Source of the DNA: Stutzerimonas stutzeri | Lineage (GTDB): Bacteria > Pseudomonadota > Gammaproteobacteria > Pseudomonadales > Pseudomonadaceae | DNA length: 64,000 nt | Direction: 5' to 3' | NCBI RefSeq assembly: GCF_009789555.1 | Contig: NZ_CP046902.1 | Location: 918,001-982,000 of the forward strand | In this document: in pieces, positions 35,238-43,377 of the stretch | Layout of the letters: each line of letters starts with the position of its first letter | Position numbering within the stretch: the stretch's first letter is position 1 | Position numbers and translations under genes: made by a program | The notes under the pieces: model-generated | Seen by the model: only the letters and a program-made list of their open reading frames with translations | The model's database searches: none | Told to the model about the DNA's origin: nothing

Positions 35238-36106
35238 TGCAGGCACCCTAGTAGATGGTCGCTGGGGATCGTCTGGATCCGGCTCTTGTGCACCTTCAGC
35301 CAATTGACGCGGCCGTCGCTCTGCAGGCAACGGATTTCATAGAAGCCCGGGGACATGTTGACGATCAGCCTGGCTGGCTCGGCATTCATGGCACTCATGG
35401 TATCGATCAGCAGGCGCGTTTCCTTGACCAGCGAATCGAGCAGGCGCTGGCTTTTTTCCACGTAGAGGACCTGAAAACCGTTGATGTCCAGGGTCTGCGT
35501 GAAGGACGGCGCTGGCGTACTGGCCAGGCGAAAGCCCAGAGTGGCCAGCGCCGCCAGAACCATCAACCCCGTCCCGGCGAGCGCAGCGGCCTGCCATGAA
35601 CGGGCGCGTCGGCTCGGCTGCGCGGCAACCGGGATCGTCATGGCGCTGGGCGCGGGCAGCTCTACCACGCAGGCAGGCTCAGGTGTCGACGCAACGGCGG
35701 CAGGCGCCAGCTCGTCCGGCAACGCCCCCGGTTCGAGCGCCAGATATTGCGGATTGAACAGGTAACCCCGGCGCGGCAGCGTCTGGATGATCTGGCTGCG
35801 GCTATCGAACAGCGCCTGGCGCAGCGTATAGATTTGTTGATTGAGACTGCCCTGGCCGACGACCCGCCCTTCCCAGGCGTAACGCATCAGTTCCTCGCGG
35901 GACACGACTTCGCCGGGCGCCTGCAGCAGGCGCTCCAGTACCCGGCTGCCGGAGAAGCCGAGGTCGAGCGTGTCTTCATCTTGTTCATGGCACAGCACGA
36001 GTTGGTACAGCGCGCGATCGAAGCGAGCCGAGCAACCGGCTCGGCCGGTTTTCAACAGGGGGCAGACGAAGGCATCGGTGGCCGAGGGGGTCAGAGATGA
36101 GGTCAT
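35234..36106 (-). CDS. lafZ: ToxR-like transmembrane regulator (LafZ-like)
   Basis: The 290 residues comprise an N-terminal winged helix of the OmpR/ToxR type, near residues 40-115 (SRVLERLLQAPGEVVSREELMRYAWEG, then TLRQALFD, TLPRRGYLF), a proline-rich linker, a membrane segment near 172-194 (AALAGTGLMVLAALATLGF), and a periplasmic part with two cysteines near the end. E. coli Flag-2 loci carry LafZ, a predicted membrane regulator, beside the flagellin gene, and this gene has the same place. It probably senses an envelope or surface cue. Its targets are unknown. Confidence 0.8.
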   Translation of the reverse strand: MTSSLTPSATDAFVCPLLKTGRAGCSARFDRALYQLVLCHEQDEDTLDLGFSGSRVLERLLQAPGEVVSREELMRYAWEGRVVGQGSLNQQIYTLRQALFDSRSQIIQTLPRRGYLFNPQYLALEPGALPDELAPAAVASTPEPACVVELPAPSAMTIPVAAQPSRRARSWQAAALAGTGLMVLAALATLGFRLASTPAPSFTQTLDINGFQVLYVEKSQRLLDSLVKETRLLIDTMSAMNAEPARLIVNMSPGFYEIRCLQSDGRVNWLKVHKSRIQTIPSDHLLGCLQ

Positions 36107-36388
36107 GAGCGCCTGGAAAAAACGGGAGAAAAGGAAGTTTTCGGTGTGACGGGGTTGGCAAACCGAATGGCGGCATATTGGCGCCGTTTTTTTGATACTA
36201 CAAGCCGGTTGTTACAGCCAATGGCCGGACGGATATCGGATCGTAGAGGCGGGCGATTCGCACCCATCAGCAGATATAGGATTTAAAACCCATATTTTGA
36301 GCGTATTGCGGCATATATAGTGTCGCCGCGCTGTGCCCGCTGTTTTCGCCGCTGGTCGGATGAGAACGGTTCAACAGGCGTTGAACGC

Positions 36389-36417
36389 AAAAAGCCCCGA
36401 ACCAGTCGGGGCTTTTT
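36389..36417 (-). terminator. Intrinsic terminator of flagellin gene
   Basis: AAAAAGCCCCGA-ACCAG-TCGGGGCTTTTT is a near-perfect bidirectional intrinsic terminator 38 bases past the leftward flagellin stop, with a T-run on the transcribed strand. Confidence 0.85.
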
Positions 36418-36419
36418 GT

Positions 36420-36440
36420 GGCCGGTCGTTGCGACCGGCC
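36420..36440. repeat. Perfect hairpin after flagellin stop
   Basis: GGCCGGTCG-TTG-CGACCGGCC is a perfect nine-base stem between the flagellin stop and the terminator. It may stabilise the abundant flagellin mRNA. Confidence 0.55.
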
Positions 36441-36454
36441 GTGCTAGATGACGC

Positions 36455-37297
36455 TTAGCCCAGCAGGCCCATGACCATGCCTGGCATCTGGCCGGCTTGC
36501 TTGAGCATGGAAATGCCCGACTGCATGAGCATGGAGTTCTTGCTCATGTTGGCGCTTTCGACGGCGAAGTCGGCGTCCATGATCCGGCCTTTGGCCATTT
36601 CGGTGTTGTCCTTCATGTTCGCCAGGTTGTTGCTGGTGTGGTTCAGGCGGTTGATGTTGGCGCCGAAATCCGCACGCAGCGAGCCGATCGAATCCAAAGC
36701 GCTAGCTAGGGTATCGATGGCACCGTTTGCGCCCGCTTGAGTAGTAATATCGAGCGTAGTGATATCCGTGCCCAGCAGGCTATCGAGGGCGTCGGTCTTG
36801 TCTGCCACGTCCAGTTCAAGCGTTTCGGCGGTCGAGGCGCCAATCTGGAACGTGACCGCGCCGGCGCCGAACTTGCCTGCACCGAACAGCGCTTCGCCAG
36901 CGTAGGCAGTGTTGTCAAAAATGTTCGCCATTTCTGTGGACAGCGCGGTGAATTCAGCCTGGATGGCGGTGCGGTCTTCTGCGGAGTTGGTGTCGTTCGC
37001 AGCCTGGGTGGACAGATCTTTCATGCGCTGCATGATATCGGTCATCTCGTTGAGCGCGCCTTCAGCGGTTTGCAGCAGGGAGATGGAGTCGCCGACGTTA
37101 CGCATGGCAACGCCCATGCCACGGCTCTGAGCGTTCAGGCGGGTGGCGATCTGCAGGCCGGCGGCGTCGTCGGCAGCGGAGTTGATGCGCAGGCCGGTGC
37201 CCAGACGCTGCTGGTTGGTGGCCAGGGCGTTGTTGGACTTGTTCAGCGCGGTGTTGGTGGTCAGGGCGGAATAGTTGGTGTGAATGGACAGAGCCAT
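36455..37297 (-). CDS. lafA: Lateral flagellin LafA
   Basis: LafA builds the lateral filament. Started at ATG 37297 (after GAAGGATGATC) it has 280 residues, short for a flagellin. It consists mainly of the conserved N- and C-terminal D0/D1 parts (MALSIHTNYSALTTNTALNK; ending SMLKQAGQMPGMVMGLLG) with little central variable domain. The frame continues to 37399 without support. A sigma-28 promoter is expected but none convincing is visible. Its own terminator follows. Confidence 0.95.
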   Translation of the reverse strand: MALSIHTNYSALTTNTALNKSNNALATNQQRLGTGLRINSAADDAAGLQIATRLNAQSRGMGVAMRNVGDSISLLQTAEGALNEMTDIMQRMKDLSTQAANDTNSAEDRTAIQAEFTALSTEMANIFDNTAYAGEALFGAGKFGAGAVTFQIGASTAETLELDVADKTDALDSLLGTDITTLDITTQAGANGAIDTLASALDSIGSLRADFGANINRLNHTSNNLANMKDNTEMAKGRIMDADFAVESANMSKNSMLMQSGISMLKQAGQMPGMVMGLLG

Positions 37298-37361
37298 GAT
37301 GATCATCCTTCGTGCGATTGGGCTGTTAGGAGCTGGCTTGACTGCCTGCTGAAAAGGTAAG

Positions 37362-37378
37362 GCGACAGCCCCTGTCGC
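37362..37378. repeat. Inverted repeat in flagellin leader region
   Basis: GCGACAG-CCC-CTGTCGC is a perfect seven-base stem about 65 bases upstream of the flagellin start. It is followed on the plus strand by GGATTAAATCC, another palindrome. Either could be a leader structure or a regulator site. Confidence 0.4.
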
Positions 37379-37525
37379 AGGATTAAATCCTGACGCCAAA
37401 ATTTTTGATGGTCGCTCGTGACCTACCCATCCTGCGGCTGGAATGCAGGCCCCCTGGCGGCCGGGAACCCGCGTGTCCTGTGCGTGGAGCGCTGCCTGAC
37501 TGCCTCTTCCCCTTTTACCGGCGTG

Positions 37526-38320
37526 TCAGAACGTGCTCGTCACCACGCCCGGCTCGATCACTTTCGCATCGATCTCCTTGCCGCTGCGTGTGTTGCGCAC
37601 GCGGATCACGTCTCCGGGCTGCCCGTCGCCCAGGGCTTCGCCAGAGGTCGACGCCTCGATGCCCTCATTGCTGGCGACGACCTTCACCGGTTCTCCGCGC
37701 TTGACCGCCATGGCAGGCTCCAGCAGCGCTGGCGTGATGGTCTGGCCTGCGCGAATACGGCGTTTGGCGGCCATGCCGACCACCTCGTCCAGACGGTTGT
37801 AGTAGCCACGTCGGGCCTTGGCGATGTTGATGCGCTCGAGCCTGAGGTCGCTGCCGACGATGGTCTGGCCGCGGTCGATGATGCCCTCGGCGTGCACGGC
37901 GGGCAGGAACACGTGGGCCTGGGCGGTCGCGCCCACCGACCAGCCGGGCGCATCCGCGCAGCTGATCTGCAACTGTTGTCGCTCCATGGCCGAAGGCGCA
38001 TCGCCCGTGGCGCGGATTTGCAAGGCGCTGCCGCAGGGTGGGTAGCTGGCGACACTGGCGGGCAGGTTGGTTTCGTATCGCAGCTGCATGCCCTGCCAGC
38101 CCTGGCGCTCGGCCTGCCGCTCGAGCATGGCGCGCACATGGTTTTCCACGGCCTGTCGTACCTGCACGGTGGCGTCCGCCTGCGCCGGGGTGCTCGTGGC
38201 CAGCATGACCAGCGCAAGCGCCCACCAGGCGGAAGGCGTTTTTCCGCTTTCCTTCCGTGGCGCCGTTCGATGCGGAAGCGCAGGCTCTGAAAGGTGATCG
38301 CGTCTGCAGGGATTTCTCAT
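37526..38320 (-). CDS. flgA: Flagellar P-ring assembly chaperone FlgA
   Basis: FlgA is a periplasmic chaperone for the FlgI P-ring. The C-terminal two thirds are clear FlgA/SAF domain (EPVKVVASNEGIEASTSGEALGDGQPGDVIRVRNTRSGKEI in part). ATG 38320 gives 264 residues, somewhat long, with the hydrophobic signal segment (WWALALVMLATSTPAQADA) only near residue 32, so the true start may be further in. No good ribosome binding site decides it. It is divergent from flgB. Confidence 0.85.
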   Translation of the reverse strand: MRNPCRRDHLSEPALPHRTAPRKESGKTPSAWWALALVMLATSTPAQADATVQVRQAVENHVRAMLERQAERQGWQGMQLRYETNLPASVASYPPCGSALQIRATGDAPSAMERQQLQISCADAPGWSVGATAQAHVFLPAVHAEGIIDRGQTIVGSDLRLERINIAKARRGYYNRLDEVVGMAAKRRIRAGQTITPALLEPAMAVKRGEPVKVVASNEGIEASTSGEALGDGQPGDVIRVRNTRSGKEIDAKVIEPGVVTSTF

Positions 38321-38352
38321 GTAAATCAAATGCTTACCTGTCGAATTCGGTT

Positions 38353-38368
38353 CGGCACGGTTTCTGCA
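38353..38368 (+). promoter_or_regulatory. Sigma-54 promoter of the flgB operon
   Basis: CGGCACG-GTTT-CTGCA keeps GG and GC with exactly ten bases between them and the CACG block of the -24 element. It differs from consensus by one base in each half. It lies 63 bases upstream of flgB ATG, the right place for the flgB-L operon. Confidence 0.65.
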
Positions 38369-38430
38369 CACAAAGCCGAAAAGCGGTGGGCTGTCGTTCG
38401 GCCTGCTTGAGCTGCAAAAGGGTATGGCTA

Positions 38431-38796
38431 ATGAGTATACGGATTGATGAGGCGCTCGGCGTCCACGAGCGCGCCCTGAGCCTGCGCATGCAGCGCAGCG
38501 AAATTCTCGCGGCGAACCTGGCCAACGAAGACACGCCGGGCTTCCAGGCGCGCGATATCGATTTCGGCAAGGAAATGCAGCGGCTGGAGAGCAGCACCTC
38601 GCCGCGCGCGTCCACTGCCGGCACCGATCCTCGGCTGCTGTTCCGCGTACCGGGGCAGGCCTCGCAGGACGGCAACACGGTCGAGCTGTCGACCGAGCAG
38701 GCGCAGTTCTCACGCAACTCCATGGATTTCCAGACCAGCCTGACCTTCATCACGATGAAATTTCGTGGTTTGAAGCAGGCCATCGAGGGACGTTGA
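38431..38796 (+). CDS. flgB: Lateral flagellar proximal rod protein FlgB
   Basis: FlgB is a proximal rod subunit exported through the flagellar apparatus. The 121 residues have the rod N-terminus (LRMQRSEILAANLANEDTPGFQARDIDF) and C-terminal helix (FITMKFRGLKQAIEGR). ATG 38431 is supported by homology. The open frame extends to 38257 without support. First gene of the flgBCDEFGHIJKL run. Confidence 0.94.
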   Translation: MSIRIDEALGVHERALSLRMQRSEILAANLANEDTPGFQARDIDFGKEMQRLESSTSPRASTAGTDPRLLFRVPGQASQDGNTVELSTEQAQFSRNSMDFQTSLTFITMKFRGLKQAIEGR

Positions 38797-38800
38797 AGTC

Positions 38801-39229
38801 ATGTCATTCGATTCCATCTACCGTATCGCCGGCTCGGCGATGAATGCCCAGACCGTTCGCCTCAACACCGTGGCCAGCAACCTGGCCAACACCGATTCGG
38901 CGGCCAACAACGCCGCGGACGTTTACCAGGCGCGCAAGCCGATGTTCGCCGCGGTGTACGAGAACAACTCGCTGACGCGTGGCGTCGGCCTTGGCGGAGC
39001 ACATGTGCAAGTGCTCGACGTCGTCACGTCCGGCGCCGAACCCAAGCGTCGCTACGAGCCGGGCAATCCGCTGGCCGACGGCGAAGGCTATGTCTACTAC
39101 CCCGACATCAACGAGATCGAAGAGATGACCGACATGATGTCGGCGACGCGCAGCTTCGAGACCGGGGTAGAGGTGCTCAACCGTGTGAAAAGCATGCAGC
39201 AAAGCCTGTTGCGGCTGGGAGAAGCCTGA
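38801..39229 (+). CDS. flgC: Lateral flagellar proximal rod protein FlgC
   Basis: FlgC is another proximal rod subunit. The 142 residues start SFDSIYRIAGSAMNAQTVRL, with the rod motif TVASNLANTDSA, and end in the usual C-terminal helix. It begins four bases after flgB and its stop overlaps the flgD start. Confidence 0.95.
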   Translation: MSFDSIYRIAGSAMNAQTVRLNTVASNLANTDSAANNAADVYQARKPMFAAVYENNSLTRGVGLGGAHVQVLDVVTSGAEPKRRYEPGNPLADGEGYVYYPDINEIEEMTDMMSATRSFETGVEVLNRVKSMQQSLLRLGEA

Positions 39230-39912
39230 TGGCCGTGACCAATGACACCCACACCAGCGGCGCGCTCAACGCCGCGGGCAATGCGCTGCCCAAGCAGGCG
39301 GTGAACGTCAGCGATGCCACGCAGATGGAGAACAACTTCATCAGCCTGATGGTCGCGCAGATCAAGTACCAGGACCCGACCAAGCCGGTCGACAGCACCG
39401 AATTCCTCAACCAGTTCTCGGCGATGTCGCAGGTCAAGAGCATGGAAAACCTGGCAACGCTGGCACAGAACAACCTGGTGCTGACCGACAATCTGCAGAC
39501 GCTCACCGCCGCCGGCCTGGTGGGCCAGCAGGTGAGTGTGGCGGTGGAGTCGCTGGAACTCAGCGGGCACGCCGTCGAGGGCCAGTTCGACCTGGCTCAC
39601 GCTTCGCCGCGCACGACATTGCTGCTGACCGACTCCAACGGCAGCCAGACCCGTATCGAACTGGGCGCACAGTCGGCCGGCAAGGTGCCCTTCGTGATCG
39701 ATCCGGCCAAGTACGGCCTGCGCGATGGCCAATACGGCATCGCCATCGAATCGGAAAACGGTGAATTCCCGACGGTGGAAGTCGCCGGCCATGTCTCCAA
39801 CGTGCGGGTCAGCGCCGAGGGTCCGGTGCTTCAGGTCCAGGGCGTCGGCTCGGTGCCCTTCTACAACATTGTTGAATTCGCCCAGGCCGACGCCGGGCTG
39901 CTCGGCGGCTGA
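39229..39912 (+). CDS. flgD: Lateral hook-cap protein FlgD
   Basis: FlgD caps the growing hook. The 227 residues show the N-terminal conserved stretch (FISLMVAQIKYQDPTKPVDSTEFLNQ in part) and the C-terminal Ig-like/tudor domain. It overlaps flgC by one base. Confidence 0.94.
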   Translation: MAVTNDTHTSGALNAAGNALPKQAVNVSDATQMENNFISLMVAQIKYQDPTKPVDSTEFLNQFSAMSQVKSMENLATLAQNNLVLTDNLQTLTAAGLVGQQVSVAVESLELSGHAVEGQFDLAHASPRTTLLLTDSNGSQTRIELGAQSAGKVPFVIDPAKYGLRDGQYGIAIESENGEFPTVEVAGHVSNVRVSAEGPVLQVQGVGSVPFYNIVEFAQADAGLLGG

Positions 39913-39965
39913 GCCCGAACGGGGCTCGCCAGCTTTCTACCTACTTATCGCATCGAGATCAGCCC

Positions 39966-41153
39966 ATGAGTTTCAATATCGCACTGACCGGCCTGTCGGC
40001 GGTCAACGAACAACTCAACACCATCGGCAACAACATCGCCAACTCCGGCACCGTTGGCTTCAAATCGTCGCGTACCGATTTCGGCAGCCTCTATGCCGAA
40101 AGCCAGGCCATGGGGGTCGAGGTGATCGGTACGACCCAGAGCATCAGCCAGGGCGGCGCCTTGACCACCACCAACCGTGACCTGGACCTGGCGATCTCCG
40201 GCGGCGGCTTCTTCGTCACCCGCGCCAGCAATGGCGACGTGGCCTATACCCGCGCCGGTATGTTCGGCACCGACAAGGATAGCTACCTGACCAACAGTCT
40301 GGGCCAGCGCCTGCAGGGTTACCCGACCGATGCCACCGGCAACCTTCAGACTGGCGTGGTGGGCGACTTGCAGATGAAGACCGGTGGACTGCCAGCCAAG
40401 GCCACCGACGAGCTGAGTTTCGTCGCCAACCTCGACGCGAACCAGGACGTACCGGCGGTGGCCTTCGATCCGCAGGTGGCCGACAGCTACAACTCCACGT
40501 ACACCACCAAGGTGTTCGATTCCCAGGGCAAGGAACACACCCTGACCCAGTACTTCGCCAAGACCGCTGACAACAGCTGGCAAGCGCATTACTACGTCGA
40601 CGGCGCTGCACTGGCGGCCCCACAACCGCTGACGTTCGATGCGAACGGCTCGCTGGCCACCCCGATCGGTACCGTTCCCCTGACCGTCACGCTGGGCGGC
40701 GGCGTTGCGCCATTGAACATTGCGCTCGACTACACCGGAACCAGCCAGTACGGCTCCGAGTTCAACGTCACCGGCAACCGCGCCACCGGGTACGCCGCGG
40801 GCGAGCAGACCGGCATGAGCGTCGAGAAGGACGGCAAGGTCTACGCCACCTATTCCAACGGTGAGCGCCTGCTGCAGGGTCAGGTGGTGCTGGCCACCTT
40901 CGCCAACGCCGAAGGCCTGAAGAACATCAGCGGCACCGCCTGGACCGAAACCGCCGCCTCCGGTGCGGCGATGCTCGGGGCGCCAGGGATCGGCCAGTTC
41001 GGCACCCTGGCCTCCGGCGCGCTGGAAAGCTCCAACGTCGACCTCACCCAGCAGTTGGTGGGCCTGATGGAAGGCCAGCGTAACTACCAGGCCAACACCC
41101 AGGTGATTTCCACCAACAAGGAACTGACCCAGGTTCTGTTCAACGCGCTCTGA
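39966..41153 (+). CDS. flgE: Lateral hook protein FlgE
   Basis: FlgE forms the hook. The 395 residues have the canonical N-terminus (ALTGLSAVNEQLNTIGNNIA), a variable central domain and the C-terminal helix GLMEGQRNYQANTQVISTN. It lies 53 bases after flgD. Confidence 0.95.
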   Translation: MSFNIALTGLSAVNEQLNTIGNNIANSGTVGFKSSRTDFGSLYAESQAMGVEVIGTTQSISQGGALTTTNRDLDLAISGGGFFVTRASNGDVAYTRAGMFGTDKDSYLTNSLGQRLQGYPTDATGNLQTGVVGDLQMKTGGLPAKATDELSFVANLDANQDVPAVAFDPQVADSYNSTYTTKVFDSQGKEHTLTQYFAKTADNSWQAHYYVDGAALAAPQPLTFDANGSLATPIGTVPLTVTLGGGVAPLNIALDYTGTSQYGSEFNVTGNRATGYAAGEQTGMSVEKDGKVYATYSNGERLLQGQVVLATFANAEGLKNISGTAWTETAASGAAMLGAPGIGQFGTLASGALESSNVDLTQQLVGLMEGQRNYQANTQVISTNKELTQVLFNAL

Positions 41154-41162
41154 GGCTGATCC

Positions 41163-41891
41163 ATGGACCGTTTGGGATACACGGCGATGACCGCCGCCAG
41201 CCGCACGATGATGTCGCTGCAGGTGCGTTCGAACAACCTCGCCAATGTGAATACGCCCGGCTTTCGCGCCGACCTCGAGCGCGCCCAGGCGGTTGCCGTC
41301 GAGGGCTACGGCTACGACAGCCGGCACATGGCGGTGGTAGAAAACAACGGCGTCAACCTGGCCGCCGGACCGCTGATGGCCACTGGCCGCGCGCTGGATT
41401 TCGCCGTCAAGGGCACGGGCCTGATCGTCCTGCAGGATGGCGAGGGCGAGGCCTACACGCGCCAGGGCAGCATGCAGATCGATGCCGAAGGCCGACTGAC
41501 CCTCAACGGCCGCGCCGTGATGGGCGAGGGCGGGCCAATCCAACTGCCCGAGCATGACCGGGTTGAAATCGGTAACGACGGCACCGTCTCGATCATGGCG
41601 CCGGGCGACTGGATGATGGCGGAGGTCGACCGCATCCGCCTGGTCGACGTGCAGGCCGCCGATCTGACGAAGAACGCGGCTGGCCTGCTGGTGACGCGTA
41701 ACGGCGAGCCCGCTGCGCCCAGCGAAGACGTACGCCTGGCCAGCGGCTTCCTCGAATCGAGCAACGTCTCGGCCATCGACGAGCTGGCCTCGACCATGAG
41801 CCTCAACCGCCTGTTCGAAACCCAGGTAAAGATGATGAAAGCCGCCGAGGACCTTTCCGACGCCGGCAACCGAATGATCCGCGGCAGCTGA
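41163..41891 (+). CDS. flgF: Lateral flagellar rod protein FlgF
   Basis: FlgF is a distal-proximal rod subunit. The 242 residues include NNLANVNTPGFRADLERAQA and the C-terminal MSLNRLFETQVKMMKAAED helix typical of FlgF. It starts nine bases after flgE. Confidence 0.94.
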   Translation: MDRLGYTAMTAASRTMMSLQVRSNNLANVNTPGFRADLERAQAVAVEGYGYDSRHMAVVENNGVNLAAGPLMATGRALDFAVKGTGLIVLQDGEGEAYTRQGSMQIDAEGRLTLNGRAVMGEGGPIQLPEHDRVEIGNDGTVSIMAPGDWMMAEVDRIRLVDVQAADLTKNAAGLLVTRNGEPAAPSEDVRLASGFLESSNVSAIDELASTMSLNRLFETQVKMMKAAEDLSDAGNRMIRGS

Positions 41892-41905
41892 TCGGGAGAT
41901 AACGC

Positions 41906-42691
41906 ATGAATTCCGCACTTTGGGTCAGCAAGACCGGACTGGCCGCCCAGGACACGGCGATGGCGACCGTCGCCAACAATCTGGCCAACGTCAACACCAA
42001 CGGCTTCAAGAGCGACCGCGCGGTCTTCGAAGACCTGTTCTACAGCATCGAGAAGCAGCCCGGCGCCCAGGCCGACGAGATCAACACCGTCCCGTCCGGC
42101 ATCCAGCTGGGCAGCGGCGTGCGCGTCGCCGGCACGCAGAAAGTCTTCACCGAAGGCAGCATCCAGACCACCGGCCAGCCGATGGATCTGGCCATCGTCG
42201 GGCGTGGTTTCTTTCAGGTCGAGTCACCGAACGGCGACCTCCTCTACACCGAAAACGGGCAGTTCCAGCTCAATGCCGAGGGCGTGATGGTCAACGCCCA
42301 GGGGCTGCCCCTGGCGCCCGCCATCGAAGTGCCGCAGGGCAGCACCGGCTTTACCGTGGGCGCCGATGGCATCGTCACCGCGGTGCTGGCCGGCGACACC
42401 CTTCCGTCCGAGCTGGGCCAGATCACGCTGGTCAATTTCACCAATCCGGGTGGCCTCGAGGCGCTGGGCGGCAACCTCTACCGCGAAACCGTGGCCAGTG
42501 GCGAACCGGTCGAAGGCGTGCCGGGCGAGGAAGGTCTTGGCCAGCTCAAGCAGGGCGTGCTGGAAGGCTCCAACGTGCAGGTGGTCGAGGCCATGGTGGC
42601 GATGATCGCCATTCAGCGGGCCTACGAGGCCAACGCCAAGGTGCTCGACGCGGCCAGCGGCATGCAGCAATTCCTCAACCAGACCGTCTGA
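41906..42691 (+). CDS. flgG: Lateral flagellar distal rod protein FlgG
   Basis: FlgG builds the distal rod. The 261 residues and motifs LWVSKTGLAAQDTAMATVAN and AMVAMIAIQRAYEANAKVL agree with the family. It precedes the outer-ring genes flgH and flgI. Confidence 0.95.
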   Translation: MNSALWVSKTGLAAQDTAMATVANNLANVNTNGFKSDRAVFEDLFYSIEKQPGAQADEINTVPSGIQLGSGVRVAGTQKVFTEGSIQTTGQPMDLAIVGRGFFQVESPNGDLLYTENGQFQLNAEGVMVNAQGLPLAPAIEVPQGSTGFTVGADGIVTAVLAGDTLPSELGQITLVNFTNPGGLEALGGNLYRETVASGEPVEGVPGEEGLGQLKQGVLEGSNVQVVEAMVAMIAIQRAYEANAKVLDAASGMQQFLNQTV

Positions 42692-42696
42692 GATCG

Positions 42697-43362
42697 ATGA
42701 TGCGCACCCCGATTCTGCTTGTCGCGCTTGCCCTGCTGCCAGGCTGTGCCAGCTTCAACGAGATGCTGCCGGACGAGCCGTCGAGCGAGTACGAGCCGCT
42801 GGAGCTGGATTACAGCCTGCCGCCCACGACCGGCGGCGGTCTGTTCCGCTCCGGCTACAGCGGTTCGCTGATCAGCGACAAGCGCGCGGTGCGGGTCGGC
42901 GACATCCTCACCGTGGTACTGGACGAATCCACCCAGTCGAGCAAGAGCGCCGGCACCAGTTTCGGCAAGGAATCGAGTGTCGGCATCGGTATCCCGACGG
43001 TGCTTGGCAAGACCTACCCGGACGTCGAGACATCCGCCGGTGCCGAGCGCGAATTCAACGGCTCGGCCAAAAGTTCGCAGCAGAACACCCTGCGCGGCTC
43101 CATTGCGGTCAGCGTGCACCGCGTGCTGCCCAACGGCACCTTGCAGATCAAGGGCGAGAAGGCGCTGCGTCTGAATCAGGGTGACGAATACATCCGGCTC
43201 ACCGGCCTGGTGCGCATCGACGACATCAACCGCTACAACCAGGTGTCGTCGCAGAGCGTGGCCAACGCCAAGATTTCCTACGCCGGACGCGGCGTGCTCA
43301 ACGACAGCAACTCGGCGGGCTGGTTGACCCGCTTCTTCGCCTCGCCGTTGTTCCCTCTTTAA
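42697..43362 (+). CDS. flgH: Lateral flagellar L-ring lipoprotein FlgH
   Basis: FlgH forms the outer-membrane L ring. Started at ATG 42697 it has 221 residues and a lipoprotein signal with lipobox LLPGC (cysteine near residue 17). The mature part contains VRVGDILTVVLDES and ends RFFASPLFPL, as in FlgH proteins. An ATG one codon later is equally possible. The longer frame upstream overlaps flgG and is rejected. Confidence 0.94.
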   Translation: MMRTPILLVALALLPGCASFNEMLPDEPSSEYEPLELDYSLPPTTGGGLFRSGYSGSLISDKRAVRVGDILTVVLDESTQSSKSAGTSFGKESSVGIGIPTVLGKTYPDVETSAGAEREFNGSAKSSQQNTLRGSIAVSVHRVLPNGTLQIKGEKALRLNQGDEYIRLTGLVRIDDINRYNQVSSQSVANAKISYAGRGVLNDSNSAGWLTRFFASPLFPL

Positions 43363-43377
43363 GTGATAGCCCCTGAT

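Larger units (their letters stand above)
36107..36454. other. lafZ upstream region and flagellin end
   Basis: This gap of about 350 bases separates two leftward genes. Its left two thirds should hold the lafZ promoter. TTTGATA at 36191-36197 and GGATTTAAA at 36279-36287 resemble pieces of the fliM-lafK dyad. The right end carries the flagellin terminator and a second hairpin. No gene is seen. Confidence 0.55.

Noticed and set aside
37298..37345. Sigma-28 promoter for lafA (TCAAG with GCCCAATC)
   Set aside because: Spacing is one base short, the -10 is poor and it would lie too close to the start codon.
39945..41918. Open frame of 657 codons opposite flgE and flgF
   Set aside because: Antisense shadow; the plus-strand genes are unambiguous.
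41920..43362. 480-codon frame covering flgG in another phase and flgH
   Set aside because: Only the part from 42697 (FlgH with lipobox) is coding; the first half is an arginine-rich out-of-frame reading of flgG.
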